The translations under genes were made by a program, and so were the position numbers. A stretch of 44,955 nt of DNA from Tulasnella sp. 424 (Eukaryota > Basidiomycota > Agaricomycetes > Cantharellales > Tulasnellaceae), in contig WSUB01000229.1 of the NCBI GenBank assembly GCA_019633425.1, positions 10,010 to 54,964 of the forward strand, read 5' to 3'. Position 1 is the stretch's first letter; every line of letters begins with the position of its first letter. Positions 21,964-35,649 of this stretch are shown here, piece by piece. The notes beneath the pieces were generated by a model. That model did not search any database. It was not told the DNA's origin and saw only the letters and a list, made by a program, of their open reading frames with translations.

Positions 21964-23876
21964 TTTTAGGCCTCGGCGGAGATAAGGTGTGCTAGGGATT
22001 TGGGTCAGGGATGAAAGCGAGCTATTCTAGGAGTACAGAGTCGAGCAAACACACAGGAGTTGAAAGAGACTGGGTTGAGCAAAGAGGGGGATGTGCACTT
22101 CCAGCTCGTCGTGCTCAGAGCTACTAAAATATACGGACCGGCTGGAGAACCCGTACGAGGGAAGAAGCTTGTAGTGGGATTCGATCAAGTGTTCAGCTCG
22201 GTTTCATTTAGGAACAGGCAGCATCAAGGAAGGTAGCACTAGACTATTCGAGCTTGAGAAGCAAAGAGTTCTTCAGACTCATGCAAGCCGTTCTATATTT
22301 GTTCTCTTCCGTTCATGCAGATGGTGCTAAGTCGGACCGCCGATGCGTGGCGTGATTAAGGTTGACAGCGAACGGGGGAGATCGACCGCCCCGAAATAAG
22401 GGCAGAGGCAAGAAGTGGCGTCGTACCTACGCCGAGAGTACGTGCTAAGTGGTGGAGATGAGTTCGATGGTAGACCTCGTGTATGCCCAGGAATGTGTCT
22501 AAGGGTCGACAGGAAGTCCCAAGTCCCTTGCACTGCCAGTCCACGAAGGTCCATACAAAGAAATGGGGGAATTGGGCGAGCGTAGCACCTTGACATGTGA
22601 TATCACGGCTCGATCAGAGATGACGTGTATGTGGCAGTCAATATAACAGGGAAAACCTCGATGAGGAGTGTTCGATCGGAAAGGTTCCCATTTCGGCAAA
22701 GGAAGGTTCCCAGCAGGAAATTCCCACGGTTTGATTTACCCCCAGCACCAAAGGATGAATGTTTTCCGAGTTTGTCTCAAGGCTCAGTCTCTTTCTGGCA
22801 AGCAAATCCACTTCAAGCCCCCTTCTAGCCCAAAATTTGATCACTGAGATCGGGACGGCAGACTGATTTTACTTAAATCTGTGGTGATCAATCCCCTTCT
22901 GAGTTGTGTTGCTCTGAAGGAACACGAACTTGGAAGCAAAACGAAGGCGTCTCCGTTCATGCTTGGCTAAATCTTTTTGTCATTTTCAAGCTATTTTAAG
23001 TCCCTCTCCTGTCCAATATCGACGGCTGTTGACGTCGGCGGCGATGTGTTATCCGCAGGCCGTGGAAATTGAGAGGCGACGCGACCTCCCAAGGCCTTTT
23101 GCCTAACGCCGATTGGGCGGACTCAGCAGCAACGAATCCTAACTAGATCGATCCTTAAGCGAGGCTCAAAGCAGTGGTAGGACGTTGAACCGCTTTACCA
23201 TCTCACCCAGATTTTTTGTCGACCGCCGACGCACCTCCTTAAAGCGAATTGGTTTCCAGCTTCCTGGCGAGCGGGAAGCGAGACAGGTACTTGTGCTTCT
23301 TACAGGCGCTTTGACCGTCTAAGAGAGGTCCGTTTATTGATACTCTATCATTGTACCCTGAAAGTGTGACCATTCATGGTGGTGCTAGAAGCCACCCGAC
23401 AAGACCAATTGGATCCCACGGACTCGATGGCTTCCATCCAGCTGCGGTAAAGCAAATCACCGCCTTGTATGCTTTTTAATCCTAGAGATTCCTCTTTTGA
23501 ATACGACATGAGACCTCTTGTCACCAATGTTGGCTCCACTAGCAAGAGATGATCTCGTCCTCCCCGAAGTTTCCTCCATGTCCGGACAGCTATGTCTGCG
23601 TGATACTTCTTTCCTTTTACATCGGTACTATGTACGGCCGCCCGTCACTGGGTATGGGTTCCTTGGAACACACTAATTTGCCCGGAGATATCCTTCAGCC
23701 TTCCCCGAAGTTTCCTCAGTATCTGGGCTTCAATGTCTGGATGCCCCCTCTTTGCCCCAAATCCCTAGGTTTATTTATGCCCTCCACTAACACCAGGATA
23801 CCTGTGTGGCGAGGCAACATCCATGGAGACCATTGTCACTATCGTCATTGCGAGGATCTTCGGCTCGCTTTTTGCA
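21964..23876. other. Duplicated non-coding block, unit 1
   Basis: No gene could be supported. The block aligns in order with about 26005-27800. Shared pieces include GAGAACCCGTA.GAGGG, AAGGTTGACAG, CAAGGCTCAG, CCCAAGGCCTTTT, CGTCGGCGGCGATG and GATATCCTTCAGCCTT. Reading frames are not conserved between the two units, so this is either regulatory DNA or a long-decayed element. The part nearest 21964 should be the promoter of copy 2. Confidence 0.6.
22126..22133 (-). promoter_or_regulatory. TATA-like box upstream of methyltransferase copy 2
   Basis: On the minus strand this reads TATATTTT and lies about 165 nt before the start codon of copy 2. The same box occurs at 26161-26167, about 160 nt before copy 3, inside a conserved stretch. 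Conservation and spacing suggest a core promoter element; no transcription start was mapped. Confidence 0.35.
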
Positions 23877-23878
23877 TG

Positions 23879-24000
23879 AAGGTAATGTATGACCTCTTGG
23901 TTCCCTTCGTAGTTGTTTAACCTAGGTCTTCTTTTTGGCGAGTCCCTTCGGCAGCGCATATTTGGCTGGGCGACCAAACTAGGCTCATGATCGGATCAGT
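23879..24000 (+). pseudogene. Decayed 3' fragment of a plus-strand methyltransferase
   Basis: The stretch aligns with the end of copy 1 (19809-19935). It includes a GGTAATGTATGA splice-donor region matching GGTAATATATGA, the CCCTTCGTAGTT block, a CAG acceptor at 23952-23954, and a remnant of the last exon in which CTGGGC and AGGCTCA survive. No SAM-binding domain lies upstream, so only the tail of the gene was included in the duplication. The relic carries no usable frame. Confidence 0.6.
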
Positions 24001-24403
24001 CCCATGTCGGCATCTGATTTCGTAAAGATTGGCCGCTTCTCATATTTTATTGCCTTGGGCTCGTGGCGTGATTGCCTCGAAGTTGCTTCGATTAGGTTCC
24101 CCAATATACACATTTGTGCACCGAAGTGAGGCGGGGATAACGCTCTTCGTGCGTATTGCGATAGTCGACAAGCTCAGTATTCATTTTCTGAAGCTTCCCA
24201 AAGAGATGCCATGCAATCTTCGCGATCAACCTCGTCCAAGCCACTGGGAGATTGTTCTAGTGCCTTACTTCCTCCTCTCTCAATACCCTACTTCGCCATA
24301 ATTGATGAGAAGCCAGCAGAATGTTTTCCTCGGTCATAGTGACCCATTTTTCGTGCGCAAAAAAACGGCTGTAGTGTGCGTGCTACTATCTATCGACGTG
24401 CCG

Positions 24404-26004
24404 TCATAGTGTCTGGCCTGGCTTGACCGACCAGGTGAAGAGCCACTGAACAGGTAGTTAGCACGGTGACTTATCGGGCTTCCCAGGATGACTTACCCTA
24501 ATGTAATACTTGTTCCTCATGGTTTTTATCTCCTCGTGCGTTCCAGCACTCCATTTGTCGACAGTCTCGTTGAACCATCCATACGCCAGTAACATAGGCT
24601 TAGCCGATTGAATCATGCGGAAGAAGTCTTGACGCATTAATTCGGAGATGTATTTGTCCTTTGAAGACACTAGGAATATACGTAAGTGAAATGGCCTGTG
24701 TTTGCGGTGTAGTGGCTTAAAGGGAAATGACGCACTCTCATCCTCCCAAGGACCGATAGGGATGTAAATGATTTTCTGACCAACGCTTTCCCACACATTC
24801 CCTTGTTCCTGGAGCCAGCCGTAGATCTTCGGGTACGCTTCAACGCCCGGCCCCCTTGCCTGGATGGACGGTCAGAGGTCAGGATCATCACGACGAAAGT
24901 GGAATCAGGAACGCTATGGCGTACCCTCATCGCATCGCGAATTGCATGGACAAATCGCAGAGTATATGTAAAGCCCTATGAATAAGATTTGTTTTCGTGA
25001 GGATTGCCCCTCAAGGAGCTAGCGCGAAGTAATCTGACCGGCTCTCCCTCGTTAATCAACGGCAGCATGTTGTGATTCTCGTCGTGAATCTGCATGTCGC
25101 CTGCTACCGTGAGGAACACACCACCAGGCCTCAGGATCTCGACCACTTCGTCCATAAACTTGCGGTAGTCGGTTATTCCTTGCGCGACACAGCTCGCATG
25201 TACGATGTCAAAACATCCTTTGTAATGTAACAGTCCTAGATTGGCATCGTCGCATTCGAAGCGACAGTTCGGCGGAGGCGTCCTGAAGAGGTTTAACACC
25301 AATCACTCCCAATCGTCAGCGAACTCGTCGAAACACCGCCATCCCAACACGGGGGGAGAAGCTCTTTGTCACCAAAAGGAGAAGAAGAGAAGCCGTCACT
25401 CACGAGCTGAGATTCGCTGGAGCGAGATCCAAACCAACGACCTCTACATGTGGGAACAGCCTTCCCATATCAATTACCCAGGACCCGGATCCCGACCCAA
25501 CGTCCAGAATACTGGGCTGAGGACCCTCTCTCGAAGCCAACGCCTTTCTGACTGCTTGAGGTGCATAAAAGAGTCCACCTCGCTTCCTCTTGAGCATTTC
25601 ATGCTGGAGGTCGAGTCGGCCATGCTCCGCAATGTCCGCGGGCAACATATAGTGCTTTATAAGCATTCATCCATTCTGCGGTCAGCATGCCGGTGTTTTC
25701 AACACCCCAGGAACCATCTTCGACCCACTTCAGAGGTATTGTTGAACGTACGGCCATGAATATCTCTCAACATCATGTTTCCGTCAACGGAGGAATGATA
25801 GCTGTATACGCTCGGCGAAGGGCTGTTGCGGCCGCTTTCGCTTTCGCCGTCGCCACCACTAGTGGACCCGCCGCGCTCGACACCACTAGTTTGAGACATG
25901 TCGTCGTCCAATTCGTCGTCAGCGTCGCTAGGGTGACTTGAGTTGGAGAAGCAGGAAAAATCGCTCGATCGAGGTGACCAGACGTCGTCGGAGGCTCCTT
26001 GCAT
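24404..26004 (-). CDS. Class I SAM-dependent methyltransferase, LaeA/UMTA-like (copy 3)
   Basis: Seven exons: 25729-26004, 25404-25654, 25039-25282, 24925-24975, 24736-24859, 24497-24669 and 24404-24445, giving about 386 residues with an intact frame. Motifs follow copy 2 closely: VYSYHSSVDG, HYMLPADIAEHGRLDLQHEM, the SAM site ILDVGSGSGSW, GLDLAPANL, FECDDANLGLLHY, LRPGGVFLT and the end WLFTWSVKPG. Exon lengths 251, 244, 51, 124, 173 and 42 are identical to copies 2 and 4. The start at 26004 is preferred over an upstream in-frame Met at 26133 because MQGASDDVWSPRSSD matches copy 2 and the extension does not. It shares a conserved TATA-like box with copy 2. No substrate or partner enzyme is evident nearby. 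Confidence 0.9.
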
Positions 26005-28280
26005 TTTTAGACCTCGGCGGAGATAAGCTGCGCAAGGGATGGGATCGGGGATGTTATTCGGGTGGGCACCGAGCTGAGTACAAGAGATAGAGGAGTTGAA
26101 CCAGGCTGGGTTGAGCAAGAGGATGATGTTCACCTCCTACCCGTCGTACCAAGAGCCACTAAATATACAAACCTGTTGGAGAACCCGTATGAGGGAGAAA
26201 AGAAGCTTGCAGTCGTATTCGGGACGGATCGTTCCCCTGGGTTGCAGTCGTGAATAAGCTGCACTACACAACCAAAGAAAGTAGTATTAGACTTTTTTGA
26301 GCCCAAGGAGTACGCAGGGTTCTTCAGCTCAGGGCGAAGCGGGCTATACTTGTCCTCATCCGTTGCTTCAAGGTCGTGCTCACTCAGACCGCCGATGGGT
26401 GGCGATAACAAGGTTGACAGGGGAAACGGAGACTCCCGAAATAAAGGCAAGAAAACGGCATTGTACCTGTCTGCCAAGGCTCAAGACCGTGGTGGAGATG
26501 GGTCCGGTGGTAAGTCCTCGTGGCTGCCCACGAATTTCGTTTTAAGGGTCAACCGGAAGTTCCAGGTCCCCTTGTGCTTGCACGGCGGTCCGCAAAATCG
26601 GGCGAGCGGAGCACCTTGGCGTTTGATTTCACGATTGAAATCGTAGGAGGTGACCTATATGACAGTCCATAAAATAGAGACAATCTCGATGAAGATAGTG
26701 TTGGATCGGGCCGGTTCCTTTTTCCGTCAAGGTTCTGAGCGGGCATTCTCACGGTTTCATTCACTGAATGCATAGAAGCCAGGATGAACGTTTCCCGAGG
26801 TTGCCTCAAGGCTCAGGTCCTTTTAGCAAGCAAATGCACTTCAAGGTCTTTCTCGCACATGTTTTTTTGATCATGTGGACTAGGACAGCATGCTACGTCT
26901 ACCCAGATCCGTGGCGATTCTGCTCTGAGCTATGTTGCTCTCACCAAAGACCAACTCGCATACAAATGAACGAATATGCATTCAAGGTTGACTGGCTCTT
27001 TAACGTTTTCATGGTATTTTGAGCTTCTGTTTTATCTCCTCACGTCGTCGGCGGCGATGGGGTTATCCGCAGGCGTGGAAACTGAGAGGCGACCGCGAGC
27101 TCCCAAGGCCTTTTCCCTAAAGCCGATTGCGCGGATTCAGCATCAGCAAATCCTACCTAGATCGATTCTTAAGCGAGCTCGAAGTAGTAATATGACGTTA
27201 AATCGTTTTACTGTCCCACCAAGATCTTCGTCGACCGCCGACGCACCTCCAGCTGCTTAAAACCGCGTTGATTTCCAGGTTCTTGGCGAGCGGAAAGCGA
27301 GACAGTATAGCACTTGTGCTTCTTATAGACGTTTTGACTATCCCAGAGATGTCTCGTTTATTGACATTCAAGCCACTTGCCCTGAAAGTGTAACCATTCG
27401 GTTTGGTGCTAGGAGGCCGCTGACAAGACCGACTGGATCGATCCAAGCCGACTCACTAGTCTCTGCTCTGCCTACGGAAACGCAAATCACCGCGTGGTAC
27501 TACCCTTACTCTTGGCTATTCCTTGTTTGAATACTGAATGAGACCTCTAAGACATCCTTCCGCCTTCCACTCCCAGACTCGGTTTCTTCAACGTTGGAGT
27601 TGCTCCACATGGATATATTTACGTGCTCCTTCCTTTCCATTTTTATTGGAACGGCCGCCCGCCGCTGCGTACGGGCGCCTCAGGAGCACACTAAAGTAAG
27701 CCCGGGATATCCTTCAGCCTTTGCCGAAGTTTTTTCAGCATCCCGAACTGCCGTGTCGGCATGGCCCCCACTTCACCTGCATTAAAGCAGTATAGCCGCC
27801 TAAACCAAAGCAAGGGTGCTTTAGAAGATAATATCTCGCTTAGTTCCTAGCAATATATTTGCCCACGGGATTGGACCTTCACGGCTTGTCCCGGGAGCAT
27901 CTGAGCCTTTTTCCCATTTGCTGCAATAAAATGTCTATGGTAACAGTTGCATAATGCCGCGGTTTCGCCAGTCTCTGAATGCGCGGCGACCTTTGGGCGT
28001 GGTTTTCGCCTGCGTTGAAAGGCGGCTGAAAGGGGATGGCGAAAAGAGTTTGCGACACGAGGGTGCGCGATTTTCACCTTTGGCGTTTCGCAGGTGCTCT
28101 TTCCGCCATGACCGCGAAAGCTAGTTCATTATCTTCTCGAAGGATCAAATAGAGAGTGGAACCCTGTCATTACATCAGCATTTTCACCGTCGCCGCTTTT
28201 ACCAGCGGGAAATTGTGCTATCCTCCCAGTGTTACTAAGCGACTCGCTGGCATGCTCGTTAGACAAACACCCAGGGAAAG
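26005..28280. other. Duplicated non-coding block, unit 2, and following spacer
   Basis: From 26005 to about 27800 this is the homologue of 21964-23800. From 27800 to 28280 the sequence is unique in the window and shows no supported gene. Confidence 0.55.
26161..26167 (-). promoter_or_regulatory. TATA-like box upstream of methyltransferase copy 3
   Basis: On the minus strand this reads TATATTT, about 160 nt before the copy 3 start codon. It is the counterpart of the box at 22126-22133. Confidence 0.35.
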
Positions 28281-28529
28281 TTGGTTTCGATATCACATGT
28301 CATCGGTGCAGTGTCCATCGCTTTGCTTTTTACTCACAGTACGATCGAGGCTAAGCCGCCCCAACCCTCCCAATATATTTCGCAGCCTATGAAGTCAAAC
28401 TCTCGCCACTTGATAGTACGTCGCAATGACTTTTGCAACCCGAGAGAGTCTTATCCACCCTGCTGGCGTGATTTTACCTATACGTTGCACTCCCGCAATG
28501 CTAAGCCTAAAGGCGGTGAGTTTAAATGA
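28281..28529 (+). CDS. Possible small secreted protein
   Basis: An 82-codon open frame begins with a hydrophobic signal-peptide-like segment (MVSISHVIGAVSIALLF, then a likely cleavage after STIEA). It continues as a short polar chain with a dibasic VRR site and two cysteines nine residues apart (FCNPRESYPPCWRDF). Fungal small secreted proteins and processed peptides can look like this. There is no paralogue in the window, no recognised family, and short open frames arise by chance, so support is limited to the leader and the dibasic site. It sits alone in a gene-poor region. Confidence 0.28.
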   Translation: MVSISHVIGAVSIALLFTHSTIEAKPPQPSQYISQPMKSNSRHLIVRRNDFCNPRESYPPCWRDFTYTLHSRNAKPKGGEFK

Positions 28530-30911
28530 TAATTCTCGTCAGCCAGGGGCGCTGCATCTCGCTAAGCGACAACGGGCGTGACCCGACTCCAAGTCAAAAC
28601 CGAGACGAGGATAAAAGAGAGTGGAAAGAACCCTCGACATCGTCCCCTTCCCTTCCCTGTTGCTCGTGCCCCGTTCACAACGTGCACGGACGTCACTCGG
28701 TACGCATGTGCTCTGCCTCTCCAAACCCTTTCTCCCTAGCTCTTTATGTTTATTCGCGCGTAAACCACGAGCAACGATGCCTCAGCCCTCAAGTGAGCGT
28801 TCCTTGAAATTACACCCTGCCACGAAATGAAAAACGGGCTTTTCAAATTCAGGACCTGTAATGTGGTAAACATGCAAGGCTAACTTTGGCACGGCACACG
28901 ACGGCGATGATTCACACATTACACGGTGTGTTCTTATCTAGCTTCTCGTTGACGTCAAGATGAGGTACGTTCATACGTCGAGGGAGAAGATCTTAATTTT
29001 GCTGATAAGATAAGGACCCGAATGTTCGGAACCAATGTGCCGGATGGAGGCGTTCTGTGCCCGTGATATCAGGTGAGATGATCATGAAAGAAATCAGGGA
29101 GTCACGGATGTGCTAGAGAAGTGAACTCGTGAGTGATTGTGGCTTGGCAAACGAGCCACCAGACTCGCGCGGGGCGGGCCGTTTCGACGTCGATGTACCC
29201 GTTTATCGGTCCTATTATCGGCCCCTACTAGCCGCTAATAGTCCTAATATGTATATTTGAGCATGTACACAAAGTACGAAGTATACCTACCGGCCCGTCG
29301 TGCATTAATCTATTCCTGATTTACACAATGACTTGCGTAAGTCTGTGCATCGAAATCGTCGCGTTGGCCCCACCTGCCGAAGAAAGAAACCCCGTCTCAG
29401 TCCGTCGTTCTCCACCCTAAAGCCGAGGGATTCAAGCGTCCCGCACCACTTTTCCGAGTTTCTCATTGGCTCGGTGATGTTCCTGATGCTTCTTGAGGCG
29501 GGAGCTGTAGCAGGGGGTGCACAAACTTATGCAAGTCATTTGTAAAATCCCGCGTTCGGCGCTTTTCTCTCGTTCGACTAATGCCATAGCATGTCTGCGG
29601 GATCGAAAACAAAAATGTGAGCATGTAATACACAAAGTACAAGTGGATAGCCCCACCGGCCCGCGATATATCAAACTTTTTCTGAATCTAAATGCCACGT
29701 TCGGCGCTTTTCTCTCGTCGACCTTGCACGGAATGTCTGCGGGAGATCGAAACAAAATGCGAGCATGTCATACACAAAAGTACAAGTTTATAGCGCACCG
29801 GCCCGCAATATACAAACTTTTTCCTGAATTAAAATCCCGCGTTTGAGCGCTTTTCTGCCGTCGTTCGACCTTTCCGCGGGACGCATGTCTGCGGGAGATC
29901 GAAAACGAACTGCGTGCATAGTACACAAAAGTGCAAGTATTTAGCGCAACCGGCCCGCGATATATAGGACTTTTTCCTGAATTAAAATCCCGCGTTCGGC
30001 GCTTTCTCTCGTTGGCAAGCTTCCACGGGATGTCCGCGGGATGAAAACTTGAAACTCCCGTTCCGACACCGGTACCACCGGCCGGCGATCGAGAAGGGAG
30101 GAAAAAAAAGCCTTCGGAGACCCTCGAACTAAGGGGGTTCCTGACCTTCGAAACGCACATGGCAATAAGTAGTGGCAGTGGATTTGCCTGGCGATTTATG
30201 GCACCTGAAAGGGTGGGTGGGCCGGCCGGCCCGCTGACTCCCGGAGTTCCCGCTCCCTTCTTTTTGACAGCAAAATTGGCGCTAGGGGAGTCGGAAAGGG
30301 AGGGGCCGAGCTAATAATACAAATAGGGTGCGTATAACAGTTTATCCCCGTTTGCTGGGTTTCGTGGAATTTTATTTCCGGGACCTGAGGGTTCCTCCGG
30401 TTGTACGCACTCACGCCGCCCAGGACAAGCCACTACATGACGATGGGTGTTCGTATTGCTCGGGCGCTCACGAACACTAGTCTACTTGTATTACAGTCTG
30501 AAAGGGGATTAGAAAAAAGAGACTTGGGCTGAACCCGGACGTGGCACAGCTCCATTTGGGAACCGTTCCGAACGGAGATTCGGGTGACGCGCTCTGACGG
30601 GGATAGACGAGACTTTGTTGCGTGACTGCGTCGTGTCTGCAAAGGCGGTGCGGCAAAAAAGAAAAGAAACAAAACAAAAAAATAAAATTACGAAGAAGTT
30701 TGCCGTGCTCTAAGAAACTAAGAGACTCCTCGGCTCGGGAGTGATCGGCGCTCTCCCCCCGCCTTTCGGACGCGACGAGCGCGAGAGAGTTGATCGAGAG
30801 CGTTTGGTTGGTGAGTGCGGGGCCGGACGAGCATGTGAAAAATGCCCAACAAATAGTTTTTTGGGGTTGTGATAAGATAAGATAATATTAGTCACTGACA
30901 GCTCGCCTACC
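28530..30911. other. Gene-poor region containing a tandem repeat
   Basis: No convincing gene is visible. It includes the 145-bp repeat array listed separately and homopolymer-rich stretches near 30650-30690. Open frames on both strands are short and overlap the repeat. Confidence 0.5.
29550..30044. repeat. Tandem repeat, about 145-bp unit, roughly 3.4 copies
   Basis: Units begin near 29550, 29695, 29839 and 29989 (spacing about 145, 143 and 151; the last is partial). Each holds GTTCGGCGCTTTTCTCTCG, a TGTCTGCGGGAGATCGAAA block, a GAGCATGT..TACACAAAGTACAAG block and CACCGGCCCGC.ATATA followed by TTTTTCCTGAATTAAAATCC. An older partial copy lies at about 29261-29325. Units differ by scattered substitutions and small gaps, and no frame is conserved, so it is likely non-coding. 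Confidence 0.8.
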
Positions 30912-31413
30912 ATGCCCCAACGGCGATCGCCGATCTCCGAGCTTGAGGCCCTGCTGTTCGACTTGCGTCAGTGCGAGGAACGTGTCCGCGGAAGCTTTCC
31001 TGGGGTACTGTAGGCCCGCGAAGGGCGTTACTCCCTCTTTCTTCGATTGTTGGGGAGATCATAAAGAGAAGAGTACTGAGGGGCAGTGATCACCAGTCAC
31101 TTGGTACCGCTGGTCTGCTGGACGACTCACTGCGATCAATCAAACCGCGTCTCGAAGAAACGCCCACCGTGTGTGTATACACGAGGTTCGTTGTTATAAA
31201 GAAAAAAGCAAAAAGTCAAAGCAGATGGTCTGCGATAAGGCAAGCCCGGGATGCCATGCCATGCCACAGAAGAAGGGAACCTGAGGATCGGGTCGAACAG
31301 GTGTTTGAATTCATTCCAAGTCGTTCTGTCGTCGTCTCGTGGTTTTTACGTCCTTTATATTTGTGGAAGAGGGGCCGGGGGAGATGTTCTGTTTGTTATC
31401 CCCAAATGTGGAG
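30757..31413. promoter_or_regulatory. Cluster of CreA-type SYGGRG sites upstream of cre1
   Basis: Matches to the consensus bound by CreA/Mig1 zinc fingers occur at 30757-30762 (minus, GCGGGG), 30817-30822 (GCGGGG), 31000-31005 (CTGGGG), 31375-31380 (CCGGGG) and 31408-31413 (GTGGAG). They could serve autoregulation of the gene beginning at 32852. The consensus is short and degenerate, so some matches are expected by chance. Confidence 0.3.
30912..31013 (+). other. Short open frame far upstream of cre1
   Basis: A 33-codon frame starts MPQRRSPISELEALLFDLRQ and ends at TAG 31011-31013. It could be an upstream open frame or an unspliced exon if transcription of the Cre1-like gene starts this far upstream. 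Nothing proves that it is translated. Confidence 0.2.
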
Positions 31414-32851
31414 GCCGGGACTTCTGGTAACGAGAGACGCTGTTGTACATATCATGCATGATCTCTTGACGTGCTCGCGGGCCCGATACCGCGAACGTGA
31501 ACGGTACCCGGGAAAAAGATTCCAGAGCGAAGAGAAGAATTGGCCGACAGGCGCTCGTGCGTGATTAACCCGCCGCGGTCGGATGAAACGCCTACCTTGT
31601 TGTGTGCGTGTGTACATCTGTCGTGTCTCTCTGTTTTCCAGTTCCCCTGCCGTGCAAACTACCGAGCCGAGCCCGAGAGTCCGAGATATTGCTCTCTCGG
31701 ATACGTGTTTAGGGTTTTACCTTGACGTTGGGGATTCTAGACGGCGTAACAACGAAGGGCGGCGTGGGTTTTTGGGCAGCGGAGCCGATTGGGTAGGATT
31801 AGCATGTGAATAATTTTGGTTGGGTGAGTGCAGTGTTTGGGGGTCCTTTCACCCTGATGTGAGGCGCACCAAACAATATTATTCTAATTGGGACTGCATT
31901 GAGGATTGCCCGCTAAAGGGCCGTCTGCTGAAAAGCGCATGACAGTCTTTTGGTGCTGCGGCGGCGGTTCCGTGGCGCGTGAAAGAATGGAAGAAAAAGG
32001 CTAAAGCGACGGTGACGTCTTTTTCGACAGGCTGAAAGCATACCCGGGTCCATGTTGTTGTTGTTGCAAGGGTTGCGCGACAAGACATGTGGCCGATGGG
32101 CTTGTGTTTCTGAAACTCGAATGAAAAAATTTTCTCTTGTCGTCACGGTAAGCGAGGTTTTAGAGTGACACGATGCTTGGTATGAAAGGTGACATAAGTG
32201 ACCTTGGTGGTACGCGCACATTCGAGTACAATTGCATGCGACCCCCCGTGCACCATGGAATGGAACGATAAATTCGGAGGTGGGATGTCCGTGCTCGGCA
32301 TTGGGGCCCAAGAGTGAGGGACCATAAGCTGTGGCATGGCAAGGCATGGGCGGGAGTTCTCGGTGCTCGGAAAATCATGAGGGGACCTTGAGCGAGTTTC
32401 ACCGACACAGTGCCGTTTCTTCGTTTCCCTGATCCCATCGTTCTGTACCCACAACTTATCTGACGTGGTTCACTCCTTCCCATCTCTTCTCCTCCCTCCC
32501 AGAATCTCTCGCCTCTCTCTCCCAGTCTAGTCTGTCGTCGTCGTCATCGCTTTTGGGGAAGGGGTGAGATCCGGACAACCAACGACACGCGGATAGACTC
32601 TGCTAAATAAGTAAGGGTATTTGGTAAGCAAGAGGCGGCAAGGTGCAACCCAACAAAAACCCTTGACACACGCAACACCGCTTAACCAACATTTTTTATT
32701 TTTCCCCCTCTTCCCTCTCTCTCCCTACAAAAGTACACCCCCTCCTTTTCGGGGCCCCAGATATCCAAATTCCCCCCCTTCTCCCCTTCATCATCATCAC
32801 CACTCTCTCCTCCTCCCTCTCTCGCACTCCCACCCATCCCATCGACGCTCA
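31014..32851. other. Long upstream region of the cre1-like gene
   Basis: No coding region is supported. The last 350 nt are pyrimidine-rich (32480-32840), typical of fungal promoters and 5' leaders, with a TACAAAAG box at about 32726-32733. Larger open frames on either strand show no domain. Confidence 0.5.

Positions 32852-35649
<2,798 letters not shown>

Larger units (their letters stand above)
19808..23800. repeat. Tandem segmental duplication, unit 1
   Basis: The unit holds the 3' end of plus-strand copy 1, minus-strand copy 2 and the following non-coding block. It repeats from about 23879 with a period near 4.05 kb. Gene and spacer order is the same in both units. Boundaries are approximate to some tens of bases. 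Confidence 0.7.
23879..27800. repeat. Tandem segmental duplication, unit 2
   Basis: This is the second unit. It begins with a decayed remnant of the 3' end of a plus-strand methyltransferase, then spacer, intact minus-strand copy 3 and the non-coding block. Coding parts are more conserved than the rest. Confidence 0.7.

Noticed and set aside
22000..23876. Possible transposon inside the duplicated non-coding block.
   Set aside because: No transposase or reverse-transcriptase motif, terminal inverted repeats or target-site duplications could be seen.
29517..30165. Overlapping open frames on both strands in the 145-bp repeat.
   Set aside because: Frames change between repeat units and carry indels, so the repeat is not coding.
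30971..31564. A 197-codon plus-strand open frame upstream of cre1.
   Set aside because: Arg-rich with no family features or splice support; probably a chance frame in GC-rich DNA.
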